Positions 44,620 to 57,166 of a stretch of 64,000 nucleotides of DNA are shown here, in pieces. The stretch lies in contig JAFFJZ010000004.1 in the NCBI GenBank assembly GCA_018340375.1, positions 38,414,001-38,478,000 on the forward strand, in the 5' to 3' direction. The first letter of the stretch is position 1, and every line of letters starts with the position of its first letter. Below the pieces are notes generated by a model, which searched no databases, was not told the origin of the DNA, and saw nothing but the letters and a program-made list of their open reading frames with translations. A program made the translations under genes and the position numbers. This stretch comes from Gonatopus flavifemur. Its lineage: Eukaryota > Arthropoda > Insecta > Hymenoptera > Dryinidae.

Positions 44620-45407
44620 CTCTATAACAAGAAAGTAAAAATATGAATACGTGGATTTATTTGAAGATCATAATGTTAGTAGGAAGGGAGCGTGCGTTGA
44701 CGAAAGGTAGACTTTGCAAGAATGTTTCAGATTAAGTGGCAGCAAAGTTCCTCCATAGATGGGAAATTTTTCATCCTAATTTGGTGAATTTTTCCTCCAT
44801 TTGTGGAGGATTCAACACCCAAAAAACAAAATAATTCTCCAAAGTGAAGGAAAAACCACCCCTTTTGATGACAAAACAATTTTCCCATCCACCAACAGTG
44901 TGAAGAAAAAGTCCCCAGATTTTTTTTACAGTGCATGTCATGTACTCTCCCTCTGAAGATATGAGAAAAAATGGTATTTTCATCTGGGGAGAAAATGGAA
45001 GAATCTTACTGGGGTGATTATCTTATTCATGATCATGATAACATACAGACTGCAGCTTACACACACTGAGAATTTTCCGCTTTTTTCCAGTCATGAACAA
45101 TACACCATTCACTGATATGTTACGTATACTCTAAAAATTCTTTGAATGTTCCATACAATTCCTTGGAGTAGAAATCCACTGCCAAAGAGTGGAAACACTA
45201 CGAATCGTACAAGAGACAGATTCTATTCCTACAAAGTGAGTTTCCGCTCCCATGGAGTGAGACTTTCACTCTTCAAAGTGAGTTAAAATTTCCCTCTGAT
45301 AGAGTGAAAACTCACCCTTGTTGGACATGCAGTATTCTTACCCTCTAACAGTGAATTTTTTACTCCAAGAAATTTCAAGAGCAAGTAGCAACTGAACGTT
45401 GCCTATA
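44620..45407. other. No gene; degenerate repeat words
   Basis: Around 45130-45370 AAAGTGAG/ACTCACTT and CTTGGAGTA words recur in both orientations, suggesting a decayed short inverted-repeat element without clear ends. Confidence 0.4.
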
Positions 45408-45941
45408 CAGGGTGTTTCAGAATTCGCCGGAATTGGCTGAAGGGAGTCAAGTCGATCCGACGCTTAGTTCTCGAGGTATGAACGTTTTTAGATTTTTTCT
45501 CAAACCCAAATCATCCAACAGCATTATGTGCTACGTACCGGAGCTTGATACCATTCGCTGAGTTGGAAAACGGCGGATCTCTGGAGAGGAAATTGAACTA
45601 TCCTATCATTTTCTGTTCCAGAGCTACAGCGATGTGAAGTCGCTGAGTTCTGATTGGCTGAGAGCTCAAAAATTTCAAATCGCTGTGGCTCTGGAACAAA
45701 GAATTATAGGATAGTTCAATTTTCTTCCCAGAGATCTGCCGTTTTCCAACTCAGCGAATGGTGTCAAGCTCCAGTACGTAGCACATAATGCTGTTGAGTG
45801 ATTTGGATTTGGAGAAAAATCTAAGAATGCTCATATTTCGAGAACTAAGCGTCGGATCGACTTGATCCAAAGACCAATCTCCTTAGTTTTCACTAAACAA
45901 CAATTACTCCAGCCAGTTTAAGCGAGTTCTGAAACACCCTG
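45408..45941. mobile_element. 534-bp palindromic element, CAGGGTGTTTCAG ends
   Basis: CAGGGTGTTTCAGAATTCG at the left and its inverted partner at the right, with TATA outside both. The arms are inverted copies throughout (for example TACGTACCGGAGCTTGA and its partner), centred near 45670. It shares the CAGGGTG terminus and TA target with the DD41D array. Confidence 0.87.
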
Positions 45942-46547
45942 TATACTATGAACATTCCCACCCAACGCAGTTTGTCACAGCAACGTAACGGCGACAAACA
46001 ATTTTGTTACTGGTGATGTAACCTGTTGGTTACCGGCAATGTCCTGGTTGGTAGTAATTTCCTACTCAACAAATGTAACCAGGATGTACCCACCACATTG
46101 CGGATGAAACATCATTATACTTCTGCGATGTTGGCGTTACGTAACAGGTGATGTTCTGAAATTACTGCAACATTCCAATAATGAAGTCTGTTACATTTCA
46201 CTTTCCCGAAAAAGTCATCACTGTAATGAAATTTGTTACATCTTCCTTTCCCGAGAAAATCATCGCTGTAATATCCCAGTGATCGAATTTGTGACATTGG
46301 AATTCCATGAAAATTTACGACTATTAGTATGAATGATTGTTTCTTCATAAGAGTTCAGAAGAGCCAACTGAGGGGAAATTAAGGTTTTTGTTGCAGAATT
46401 TTATAGGATATTTTATCAATTCATTATCAACTTTGAGTGGCGGATATAATTAATTCAAGTCGGATGATCGAATAAATTCTCATTATTGACATACATTATT
46501 ATCAAACAGGGAACTTATAAAAGAAGGTATCACATTGGAATAAGTAC

Positions 46548-46571
46548 ATTATTATTATTATTATTATTATT
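46548..46571. repeat. (ATT)n microsatellite at the retrotransposon 5' side
   Basis: Eight ATT units end exactly where the G+C-rich retrotransposon leader starts. Confidence 0.9.
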
Positions 46572-47700
46572 CCTCCGCGTGGTATCACCTTGCCGCGGTG
46601 GGGGGGCTTGATCGGTTTGTCCTGTGAACCGGGGAAGCATGCCGGGGGCCTCAGGTGCCGTCCGGAGTCCCCGCCGCGGAGGACAGACCGTCTCGACATA
46701 CAGGGAGAAAGCCAGGGTGTATCGTGCGCACTTATGGATCGCTCTCTGTTCCAAGGACGCTGCCTGATGAACCAGGGAGCTACGCCGTGGGCCTCGTGCC
46801 CGTTTGCGGATTGGTCTCTGGCGAGGGAACCGGGACCAACGATACCAGGCCAACGGCTCCGGCGGCGGAGGAGGGACAAAGGTCCCCAACGGTGTCGGAG
46901 GCGGATGAGCTACCCAAAAATCCAGACGCGTCTGTTCCCGTATCGGGCGGCGTTCTGGTGACGGAATGAATGGGTGAGTGAATGTTGCGTGAATGGAACA
47001 TCGTTCGGCTCCCTTGGTGAACATTCCCATTAGACTAACCTGAGGTCAACTAGTAATTGGCCTCTCCGGGGTGCGGCGAAATGCCGGCCGTAGCTGGCGG
47101 AACTCAGTACCTGACCTCTGTGGTGACATACAGGAGACCATAAGCCTCCTTCGAGGAGCACACTTCCCGCCTTGGACCCGACACGTTCAATGTGGGAACC
47201 TGTTCGTGCCGCGCTGTCTGGAGCTAATGGTGGGGTCGACGCCTCGGGAACCAAGCGGTGGGAGTGGAGGTGTTGCGTGGTCAACAATACCTCATACCCT
47301 TCTGCTACGGAGGAGATTTACCCGTAGCACCGTCTAGCCCGAGGTTTGGGCCAGGCAGCCGTTTGGATCGGCTGCCGTCCACTCGATAGGGGTGACGTAA
47401 AACCTTTTGCATCAATCATGGCGCGGGCCTATCCCGTAACATTTTTTATTAGAGTCACTGGCATCGATAGGCCTGACCAGCCGAACTATCGCTTCTCGGT
47501 TGTCGATGTCCATCACTAGGGGTACATTACAGGCGGGGACAGTGATCTCACTGCGGTGAGGTTGCCATGATGGCCTGACCGTCTTAACCACCAAAAAATC
47601 AATATGGCGAATAAGAACAAGAACAACGGGGACATGAGGGGGGGGGGGAAGAGCCGTAGATAGCTCAGGGGAGGAGGGAGGAACTGGTGCGCCAGACACT
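46572..47700 (+). other. Retrotransposon 5' untranslated leader
   Basis: G+C-rich leader without a convincing ORF. Frames on both strands here (for example 46530-47030 minus) are composition artefacts. Confidence 0.6.
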
Positions 47701-49324
47701 GTGACAGATGTCGTCAGCCTCACCGTGCCTATAACACCTCGGCACGGTGGAGCCCAGATACGCAGGGACAGCGTCACTAGCATGGCCAGCACCTCGAGCG
47801 CTATCTCTGGGCTGAGCGTGGACACTACGGTGGAAGCGCGAGGCCTAAGAGAACGGAGGAGAGAGCTCGCTAATCTCCGCAAGGAGATGGGCAAGTTGCT
47901 CCCTCTAGTAGCGAGCGAGGTGAGGAACATGATCGAAGCCTGCGGAGTCCAGAGAAACGTCAATATGACGGTCAAGGATGGGCTCCCCAGGGTGAGAGAA
48001 TGGACGGATGCCATGCTGTGGACGCTCAAACGGTTAGAAGAAGGGGAGAGTATCTTTGATACCAATTTCGAGTGGGTGGAGAAGAACAGAGTTGCTAGGA
48101 AGACGGGGAACCGCAATGGGGATCTCAACAAATCGGGGATCTCCGGGCCCGCGACCACCACCCCGGAAAAAACGGCCGAGAACTCCCGGGAATAGCCCGG
48201 AGGAAAGGAGGAGGACGCCGAAGCGAGAGAGGAAGAAAACTCTTCCCTCAACTAAAGTCGCACCATCAGAAACGGCGCCTGATGATGAGACCGCTCCCCC
48301 GGACCCCGTAGCCCTACCTTCCCGGGAATGGACACTTGTCCAGTCACGGAAGGAGAGGGGCAGGGGGACGACGGGAGATAGTGGAGGAGGGAAAACGCGG
48401 AGGAGCGTGGTCACGGCCCCGCAGCTCCCTGATGAACAGGGCGCAAGGGCGACAAAGAAGAAAAAGAAGGGGAAGAAGGGAAGAAAGAAGAAGGAGGGGG
48501 TATCGAAACCCAGGACCGAGGCTATCCTCATCAAGACTAGCCAGGAGAGGACATACGCCCAGGTCCTGGGTGAGATACGTAGGAGCGTTAAACCCGAGGA
48601 TGCCGAAGCGGACATCAAGAGCATCCGCAAAACACGGGCCGGGGATCTCCTCATTGAACTTGGTCGGAAGACCAGAGACAGGGGGGAGTTCGCCGGCGCC
48701 CTGAAAGGCATCCTCGGAGAGAACGCTGTGGTGCGCAGTCTTGAACCTCGTGAGACATTAGAGATCCGGGGTCTAGACTGCGTCACCGAGGTAGGGGATG
48801 TGATGGTCGCCCTACAGAGGGATCTCGACGACGTGACTGGCGTTAAGGTCCCTCTGACCGGCACAAATGTGAGGGGCCAGAGGGCGGCCATCATAGAATG
48901 TGACCGGAAGACCGCCGCCAAGTTATTGAGCCAACCACCGAAGAAGATCAAGGTCGGTTGGCTCGAGTGCAGGATCAGGAAGAGGGCGGTGGTGGAGCGT
49001 TGCTGCAGATGCAACGGGTATGGCCACCTCGCCCGATCCTGCACTGCCCCCGCCAGGTCCACCCTCTGCTATAAATGCGGGGGAGAAGGACACAAGGCGA
49101 GGGAGTGCACCGCTACACCAAGGTGCATGCTCTGCGCAGAAAGGAAGATAGAGTCTCCTCGACTGGCCCACGCTCCCGGCACCAGGGAGTGTGTTGTCTT
49201 CAAGGAGGCCTTGGAGCGGGATAAGCAGGAAGAGCGTCCAACGTCCTCCAGGCGAACTCAAACGAGAGCCTGGTGGCGGATAATCTGGTGCTCCAGATGG
49301 TGCGAGAGAGGAACGCCGACCTAG
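47701..49324 (+). pseudogene. R1-type ORF1 (gag-like, three zinc knuckles), frameshifted
   Basis: The first part (47701 to about 48150) includes an Arg/Glu-rich, probably coiled-coil stretch (ARGLRERRRELANLRKEM). A frameshift near 48100-48190 moves to the frame ending at 49324. That frame has basic low-complexity (KKKKKGKKGRKKKEG), a conserved TYAQVLGEIRRSV-to-AAKLLSQPPKKIKVGW domain typical of R1/R2-group gag, and the knuckles CCRCNGYGHLARSC, CYKCGGEGHKAREC and CMLC...H...C (49000-49190). Such proteins coat the RNA intermediate. The end of the frame overlaps ORF2. Confidence 0.87.
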
Positions 49325-52194
49325 TGGCAATCAGCTGACTGGTACTGGTACGTGCTCGGCACCGCTGCGATCTGGGTGACAAATCGCAGCGAGGTGCTTG
49401 CTCGGAGGCACGGCGCCGGCGAAGGCTTTGTCTTGGTTGATTGTGGAGGGATGGTTGTCTTTAGCTGCTTTCTCTCCCCGAACGACCGTATGGCTGGCTT
49501 TCGACGGGAGGTCGACGCTCTGGAGGATGCAATTCTCAGCACAACCACGAAAGTGATTGTCGTTGGGGACTTCAACTCCAGTGCAATGGAGTAGGGCATG
49601 AACTGCATCAACTCCAGAGGGGAATACATCCTTGGTATGGCGGCTAGGACAGGTTTGGTGGTCCCAAACGTTGGCAACATCTCAACGTTCCGTCGCCCAG
49701 GATCCTCGGAGACCATCCCCGATATTTCCCTCGCCTCCGAGGAACTGACGCCCCGAATCCAAAACTGGAGAGTGGTCGACCATTACACCGGCAGCGACCA
49801 TCAGTACATCGAGTTTGGTGTGCACGAGAATGCACGGGAGGGCAGGGCACCTCCCCGGCGGCCGAGAAGATGGAACGTCGACCGGATCGACGTTCAAAGA
49901 TTTGAACAGGTGATATCCTCGGGGGCCGTGACCTTCGAGGTTTCGGCCGCCGGTGGGGCTCCAGTGGTCGACGTTCTTGTGGACTCGACCATGAGCCTGA
50001 TCGCTTCCGCGTGCGATGCCTTCATGCCATGCAGGAGACCTCGACACGGAAAGCGACCCGTGTACTGGTGGACTCCGGAGATTGCTGATGCGCGCGGGGA
50101 GTGTCTCCGACTACGCAGGGCCTTTCAGAGGGCGAGAAATCGTCCAGAAGCGGCGATCAGGTCGGCAGAACACAAGGAAGCGAGGAGACGGCTCCGCAGG
50201 GCTATCAATAGGAGCAAAGACTCCTGTTGGAAGAAGCTGGCGCTGACTGTCGACGCGGACCCCTGGGATCTGGATTAAAAAGTTGTGACTCAGAGACTGG
50301 CGGCCTGGCGATCGGCGGTCACGTTGGACGGAGCCCTCGCGGAGCTAGTTGTCTCGGAGCGTTTCATGACACACCCTGTCCGGCCACGATGAGACTTCGG
50401 TGACGTGGGCGACGTCCCGCTCTTCACCACTGGGGAGCTGAGCGTCGCCGTACGTCAGCTGGTGAATAAAAAAGCTCCGGGTCCGGATGGTGTGCCGGGG
50501 GAGGTTTCGAAGATGGTGCGGCGCTGTCGACTCCACTTGTTGTTAGACATGTACAACGCATGCCTGACGGCTGGTGTCCTCAGCGCGCGCTGGGAGCTTG
50601 CTCGCCTTGCTCTCATCGAGAAGGGTAAGGGCGATCCAGGAGCTGCGTCCTCTCACCAGCCGCTGTGCATGTTAGACACAGCGGGAAAGGTGTTAGAGAG
50701 GCTCATCAAGGGGAGACTGCTCCAGGCGATCAATGAGGCAGATGGCCTGTCGCCGAAGCAGTACGGGTTCTGTGTGGGTCGCTCAACCCTCGATGCGGTC
50801 CAGGGAGTAGTGGAGGCCGTGCGCCGCGCGGAGGATCACAATCGTCACTCTAGACGGGTGGTCTTCCTCGTGACGTTGGACGTGAAGAATGCGTTCAATT
50901 CCGCACGCTGGAGCGACATGCTCTGGGCATTGTAACATACGTTTCGAGTGCCTCCGTACCTCCTCAGGATGGTGGACCACCATTCGCGGGGCCATGCTCC
51001 CGTTTACGAGACTACCGCGGGCTGGGAGAGAACTGCGGTCACGTCGGGAGCGGCGCAGGGGTCTATTCTAGCCCCGATCTTTGGCACGTCGCTTGCGACG
51101 GTCTGCTGAGGTTGAAGATGCCCGATGGGCCCCTACTGGTTGGGTTTGCGGACGACGTTGGCCCACTCATAGAGGCCCGCGACGTTGCGCAAACCCAACT
51201 GGTACTCGACCAGGCGATGCGACGCATCGAAGCTCGGATGAGGGAGCATGGGTAATCTCTGGCTCTCGCCAAGACAGAGATCGTGGTCCTCACAAAGAAG
51301 AGAATCCCTGCTGTCCTCCCTCTGCGGGTGGGGCAGGAAGTAGAGGAGTCGAAGCCGGCGTTACGGTACCTGGGCCTCACAGTGGACCGGAGGCTCAGGT
51401 TCCGGTATCACATATGGAAAGCCGCCGACAAAGCCGCTCAGAAGGTGACAGCTCTTAGCAGGCTAATGGCGAATATCGGTGGCCCAAAGTCGAGCAGACG
51501 TAGATTGTCCATGTCCACGGTCAACTCGGTCCTCCTATATGGTGCCGAGATCTGGGGGCATGCCACGGAGAAGAAGAGCTGCAGTGCGCGACTCGAGCGA
51601 GTCCAAAGACTCGGAGCGCTCCGAGTCGCGTCTGCATATCGCACGGTCATTGGTCCTGCGGTGTTTGTTGCGTCCAAAGTCGTTCCCGTTGCACTTCTCG
51701 CTAGGGAACGACAAAGCATCTCTTGGCGAAGCAGGGCTGGAGAGCAAAGAAGCGCAGTGGCGGCCGAGGAACGTACCCACACGTTCCTCGCGTGGCAGGC
51801 CTCCTGGGATGGGGAGACCAGGGGAAGATGGATCGCAAGACTCATTCCTCTGGTCAGACCGTGGACAGAGCGCGAGCATGAAGAGGTGGGGTACACCCTG
51901 ACCCAGCCCCTTACTGGCCATGGATACTTCAGGAAGTACCTGCACCAAATGGGGAAAGGAGCGTCCCCCGAGTGCTTCTATTGTGCCGACAAGAGGGACC
52001 ATGCCGAGCACACGTTTTTCGAGTGCGCTCGGTGGGAAGCACATCGGGTGGCGCTACAAACGGAGCTCGGAGACATCACTCCCGAGAACTCCGTGGGTCT
52101 GATGCTCCGAGATGACTCCAGTTGGCGGGCGGTGGACTCCTTCGTACAGTTCATCCTCCGCCTCAAGAAGGTGGACCTGGATAGGGCAGGGTAA
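49234..52194 (+). pseudogene. R1-type ORF2: endonuclease, reverse transcriptase, zinc knuckle
   Basis: ORF2 starts in a frame overlapping ORF1 with ASNVLQANSNESLVADN and LQMVRERNADLVAIS. After a stop and frameshift near 49330 come VIVVGDFNSSA (about 49562-49585) and SDHQYIEF (about 49797), endonuclease active-site blocks. The RT includes KKAPGPDGVPGE (about 50470), LSPKQYGFCVGRST, TLDVKNAFNSARW, GAAQGSILAP and VGFADDV (about 51140-51160). The thumb and C-terminus follow, with YLGLTVDRRLRF and CFYCADKRDHAEHTFFEC near 51975-52030. Disabling changes include in-frame stops near 49592, 50276, 50391, 50933 and 51253 and a frameshift near 51085. It is a dead but complete copy. Confidence 0.9.
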
Positions 52195-52411
52195 CTGGCG
52201 GCGGTCTTTCGGCCACAGGGGAAAAAAGGGCCCAGCTCGAAGTAATGTGATAGACGGCTCCGGGCGGGGTCCGAGGGAGGAAGAGGTGGGTTTGAGTGGG
52301 TAAACTGCGATAAGCGCTCAACATCTCCAACTGATCCAGGAGTCCCACACACCGGGGAGCAACAATACCAGCTCCCTGGAGATGCATAAGGCATTTCCCC
52401 CTCTATTAGGA

Positions 52412-53391
52412 AAAAAAAATTATTATTATTATAACTATTATTATCATCATTATTATCATTGTCGTTATAATTATTACGTTTATTATCATGATCATTTCTG
52501 AAAAATATGGCCCGAACTTGTTATGTTCTCTTTCAAAACCTTTCAGTCCACTCTAGTTGTGGAAAACAGGATAGGGTGGAAAAGGAAATTTTATTGGGAA
52601 CTCGTCTCCTGTGGTTTCCACGGTTCTACCAGCGATGGCCGGCCAGCGTGATTTCACTAGTTATTTCTTGCATCGACTATGATTAAATGTCCCATAGGCA
52701 CTAATCAGGAATGGGGTGATCAGGTTCACTAAACCAAACACTATTGTTGCTCACACACATGAACGTTGAATAGAAAAAATCACAATTGACGAATGGAATC
52801 CTCATAGAAACAGAAAAGGACTTTCTATACACGCATAACGCGTACCGCTGTCGAATGAAGATGAAATATACGTATAGCGGTGGAGAGAAAGAGAAACGCA
52901 GTGTCTTACGTTCATCGAATGCTAACGTACCGCAGTATCGAGAGCTTCTAGTGTACTGTAATTTATCGCACGGTAGTGAGCCCATTACACATAACTATAA
53001 GGGCTTATCAGTGAAATCGGTGACGTAGTTATGGAGGAATGCGACTAATTCCAAGGTTCAAGAGTGTGAATGATTCGGTAGCATTCTGTTCTTGATTCGA
53101 TCACGAACACTGGTGTATAATCGTTTCATCCAACTCTAAGTTTTTTTTTATAAGAAAGAGAAAAAGTGATATTTTGAGAAAGGACGGATGATATATCGCT
53201 CGAGATCTCTCGAATATCAAGGGTCTGATTTTCCTTGGTCATTGCTTATACGTCCTTAAGTACCCTTTGAAATGTATGTCTATCAATCTAGTCCCCGGTA
53301 ATCAAAATAGATTAGTATCATATTTTATTTTATATGCGCGTTCCTTTCATTTTTCGAATATAATGAATATTTCATGTTTCGATGATAATGT
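52412..53391. other. ATT-rich tract and foldback loop, no gene
   Basis: 52420-52500 is TTATTATTATTAT grading into degenerate ATT/ATC units, the other side of the retrotransposon target. The rest has short frames only. Confidence 0.6.
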
Positions 53392-54132
53392 ACTTATTCC
53401 AATGTGATACCTTCTTCTATAAGTTCCCTGTTTGATAATAATGTATGTCAATAATGAGAATTTATTTGATTATCCGACTTGAATTAATTATATTCGCTAA
53501 TCAAAGGTAATAATGAATTGATAAAATATTCTATAAAATTCTCCAACGAGAACCTCAATTTCCCCTCAGTTGTCTTTTCTGAACTCTTATAAAGAAACAA
53601 TCATTCATACTAATATTCGTAAATTTTCATGAAATTCCAATGTTACAAACTTGATCACTGGGATATTACAGCGATGATCTCCTCGGGAAAGAAAAATGTA
53701 ACAAATTTCATTACTGGGATGTTACAGTGATGACTTTTTCGGGGAAGTAAAATGTAACAGACTTCATTACTGGAATGTTGCGGTGATTTCAGAACATCAC
53801 CTGTTACGTAACGCCAACATCGCAGAAGTACAATGTTGTTTCATCCGCAATGTGGTGGTTACATCCTGGTTACATTTGTTGAGTAGGAAATTACTACCAA
53901 CCAGGACATTGCCGGTAACAAACAGGTTACATCACCAGTATAAAAACTTTTTGTCGCTGTTACGTTGCTGTGACAAACTGCGTTGGGTGGGTTCATATTG
54001 AACTCCAAGAAAATATGAAGGAACGTTCAACAGAGATCTATTCAACATCAGAACATTTTAAGGTCCGCTAAACATTCCATGAACGTGAATTCACGTACAA
54101 TGGGCGTAAATTGAACCCAGAAGGTTTGTGTT

Positions 54133-54627
54133 CCCTGGTGAAAAAAGTTTTTTTGAAAATCTCTGAAAATTTCCGTGAAAAACTCTCACTTATCGGGTAC
54201 CCTCTGAGCATTTCCGTTAGAACCTCGTATTAATATTGCAGCAATATTGATGCGACTTTGTAAGTACCTGTTTTTCAATTTACAAATACAATATTACAAA
54301 AGTAACTCACAGAAATATCATTGGAATATCACTTGACAACGTAACATCGCTGTAATTCATTTGTAATTGAATTCTGTAATATAACTGTTGTAATTCTCAT
54401 GACAGGTGCTTCCGAGATCGCATCAATATCGCTGCAAAATTGATGCGAGCTTCTAACAGAAATGCTCAGTGGGTAAGTTTTCCAACTGAAAATTTTTCTG
54501 AATATTTATGAATATCTCTGAGAAACTGAATTTTCCTGCAAATCACTGAGACTCTCTGAGAGACTATGAACACCGCTGAAAATCTCTGAAATTTTCAGTG
54601 ATTTTCAGCGAAATTTTTCCGCCAGGG
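54133..54627. mobile_element. MITE with CCCTGGTGAAAAA-type ends
   Basis: CCCTGGTGAAAAAAGTTTTT at 54133 matches the inverted right end (read inward CCCTGGCGGAAAAATTT) at 54627; TT lies outside both. Inner words are CTCTGAAAATCT. A second element is nested inside. Confidence 0.7.
54200..54473. mobile_element. 274-bp MITE nested in the 54133 element
   Basis: CCCTCTGAGCATTTCCGTTA at the left pairs with the inverted right end (read inward CCCACTGAGCATTTCTGTTA), with TA on both sides. Inner words are TAATATTGCAGCAATATT-like. Confidence 0.78.
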
Positions 54628-55878
54628 TTCTCTTAGGGTATCTAGATACACTTATAATGTGCACAATGTGCATACAACATCCTGTCTCCACTAGGTTGAA
54701 TGCACGCTACAAGTTTCAAATATCATGCGAATACTCCTCTTATACTTTCGAATACACGCTCTCCTTCCAGATCCGGCAAATTCAAGAACTGTGAATTTTG
54801 TACTTACGGACAGCGACAAATCTCAGGAGGACAAAACGGTGGATAACGTACACAATTTGATTGACACCATGCCTTCATTCCTGGTACACCTCTATAAACT
54901 CCAACGGGTTCGCAAACTTGAGATCTGAAATTGACGTATTCGTATATTCATTAGTGAAGAAATCTTCTATAAAATTTGATGTCATGATTATCTCTGAAAA
55001 AGTTACTGATTGGAAATTCACTGGCTTAGTTCTTTATTGTTTTTTTTCACAATTCCATGAATTTCCAACCTTGGATAGTGATCAGATCAATCTTTCAATT
55101 CCGATCAATCCTACTTTCGATGATCTAATCAATTAATGACCTATTCGATTCCGATTATTTCTATTTTCGTATATTCGATTATTTATTCGATTTTGAATAA
55201 TAGTGTTGCCCATGGTAGGGGGTGTATTCACTGGACGAATTTCTCGCCAAAAAGGCGTAATTTGACAATCGCTAGCCACTTCTCTTTAATCACTAGAAAT
55301 GACTAGTTATTGTCAAATTATGTTCATTCGGCGGATTCAGCCCCTGCCGTTTCTGATTAATCGAATAATTAGACATAGCATCAATTGGAATCGAACAACT
55401 GATCGAAAAGTCCGGAGCAATTATTTGTTTCATTCGATTAATTCGGTGAGCTAGCAAGTGCCCAAAATTGCATTCACCCGAAAAACAATGGTTTGTGGAT
55501 CCAAGAATAATTACCAGAAGTCTCTAGCCCTCCTCAAATATTCGCGGACTTCACCGCTTTCGAGTGATTGGCTTTTGGGCACTTGTTACCTTATCATTGA
55601 TTCCCACCAAATTTTTCTTCCGGTTTTTTTACTGACTCAAATCAGAAACATTGAAATATAGAGACTGGACATAAAATCCCTTGATGGACGAGGAAATGAA
55701 GGTATTGCGGGAAAGACGACGAGGTAAAGCTGTGCCAAGATTTTTATTGGTCACCTAACTGCACATGCGTAGTGATTTAAACAGCTAGTTATACGAAATT
55801 TGAGAATGAACAACCTCTCAATCGGAATTATTTTTTCGGACATGTATGTCTTCCGCACCAACTTTTTCCATACATTAC
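54628..55878. other. No gene; possible small element at 55213-55342
   Basis: GGTAGGGGGTGTATTCACTGG at 55216 has a weak inverted partner (GGCGGATTCAGCCCCTGCC) near 55342, recalling the GGTAGGGGGTC element at 13198. The remaining DNA is A+T-rich without recognised genes. Confidence 0.35.
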
Positions 55879-56249
55879 CCCCAGTAAAAAACGAACATAT
55901 ATGACCCATACATAATCCATACATAATACATATAAAATTCATATATGAAAATGCATAGAATCATATACAATCCATATTTAATCCATATGTGATCCATATA
56001 TGATCATATATGACTCATATATAATCCATATAAAATCCATATACGAAAAATATTTCATATGTGACATAATTTTTTCATATGTATGGGAAAGTCTTGCATC
56101 GAAAGGTCATATATGGATTCTGTATGGGCCATATATGATCATATACGGATTCAATATGGATTGCGTATGAATTATTTATAGTCATATATGACCATGTATG
56201 GTTTCTATATGCTTTATGTATGTTCTTATATGATTCATTTTTACTAGGG
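55879..56249. mobile_element. 371-bp MITE built of ATCCATAT words
   Basis: CCCCAGTAAAAAACGAACAT and the inverted right end (read inward CCCTAGTAAAAATGAATCAT) are flanked by AC on both sides. The left half is ATCCATATATGATCC-like, the right half its complement (ATATGGAT), so it folds almost completely. Confidence 0.8.
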
Positions 56250-56509
56250 ACGTGGTGATCGACAATTTTCAATTGACAATGATGAAATTCACAACCAGAA
56301 TTAGACTCCAAATATGGCTTTCAGCTTTCGACTGATTTTCGGTGATTGTGAGATTCATGTTCAAAATCCAATTTCAGGCAGGCACTGCATTATCATTTGT
56401 TTTGGATTTGTATTTATCGAGTACTTTATGGAGAAATTTGACTGAAAATTTCATCCGTTTCTTTTGATGTTTATTTGCTCTTGAGGTTGATGGTTAATTT
56501 GGCTAACTG
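56250..56509. other. No gene seen
   Basis: Unremarkable A+T-rich spacer. Confidence 0.4.
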
Positions 56510-57166
56510 CACTAGGGCGAACTTGGAATATCTTCCTCGTTTAGAGCTGTGCGGTTAATCAATTATTCGAATATAACGAATAATTGTTTCCGATTGATGG
56601 TTAATTGTTTGATTCCGATTAATTGGTTCCACAAATATTCGATAATTCGATTAACTGTTTGATCCTGTCTAAGTGGTCTTTCAAATAATCGGTTAATCAT
56701 TTGATTCTGATTAATCAGCATTTGATTGATGGATGAATCAAAAACAGAATGATCAGTCGGTAAATCGATTAATCGGGACCAGTGATGCTAGCATTTGGCC
56801 GGCCGACGAGTTTTATCCCCTCTATCACGCTCTACACAATCAAATTCCTTCCGTCGGAGGTTTGATTGTGCGTGTGAGATTTCTATACAGATAGGTGTGA
56901 TGAAAAGGACAAAGCCCGTCGGCCGACCGAATCACTGATCGGGACGCCGATTAATTGAAAAAAAATAATCAATCGATTATTTGAAAAAACAATTGACCAA
57001 TTTAATCGATCATTCGAAAAACCGATTAATCGGAATCAAACAATTAATTGATTAATCGGGATCGATCATTCGTTTTATTCGAATAATCAGTTAACCGCAG
57101 AGCTCTACTGTCGTTTGTTACCATCGTTAATTGAAAAGAGCGAGGAATCCCGAGTTCGCCTCAGTG
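56510..57166. mobile_element. 657-bp element rich in CGATTAATCG words
   Basis: CACTAGGGCGAACTTGGAAT at the left and its inverted partner (read inward CACTGAGGCGAACTCGGGAT) bound arms made of CGATTAATCG and GGTTAATC repeats. A smaller element sits at the centre. Confidence 0.78.
56781..56936. mobile_element. Small MITE nested in the 56510 element
   Basis: AGTGATGCTAGCATTTGGCC and the inverted right end share AGTGAT and GGCCGGCCGAC; inner TTTGATTGTG/CACAATCAAA words also pair. Confidence 0.7.

Larger units (their letters stand above)
46572..52411 (+). mobile_element. R1-clade non-LTR retrotransposon
   Basis: A G+C-rich block of about 5.8 kb starts TCCTCCGCGTGG right after (ATT)n and ends in a short A run followed by TTATTATTATTAT. 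It has a 5' leader of about 1.1 kb, ORF1 with three zinc knuckles, and ORF2 with an apurinic-type endonuclease, reverse transcriptase and C-terminal zinc knuckle. This layout is that of the R1 clade. Both ORFs carry frameshifts or stops. Its base composition differs sharply from the A+T-rich surroundings. Confidence 0.9.
45957..53991. mobile_element. Long foldback element with ~600-bp arms
   Basis: The left arm (45957 to about 46550) begins CCCACCCAACGCAGTTTGTC and the right arm (about 53392-53991) is its inverted copy. TT lies outside both ends. Arms contain GTAACAGGTGATG and TGTTACATTT words. The loop now contains an R1-type retrotransposon (46572 to about 52411) plus about 970 bp of other sequence without recognised genes. 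Confidence 0.85.

Noticed and set aside
46530..47030. Overlapping frames on both strands in the retrotransposon leader
   Set aside because: Several frames are open at once because of composition; none has a recognisable motif.
47412..48251. 279-codon minus-strand frame
   Set aside because: Another antisense artefact of the G+C-rich retrotransposon.
48034..49062. 342-codon minus-strand frame opposite retrotransposon ORF1
   Set aside because: It lies wholly antisense to the zinc-knuckle ORF in G+C-rich DNA, where stops are rare; its translation is Ser/Pro/Arg low-complexity with no domain.
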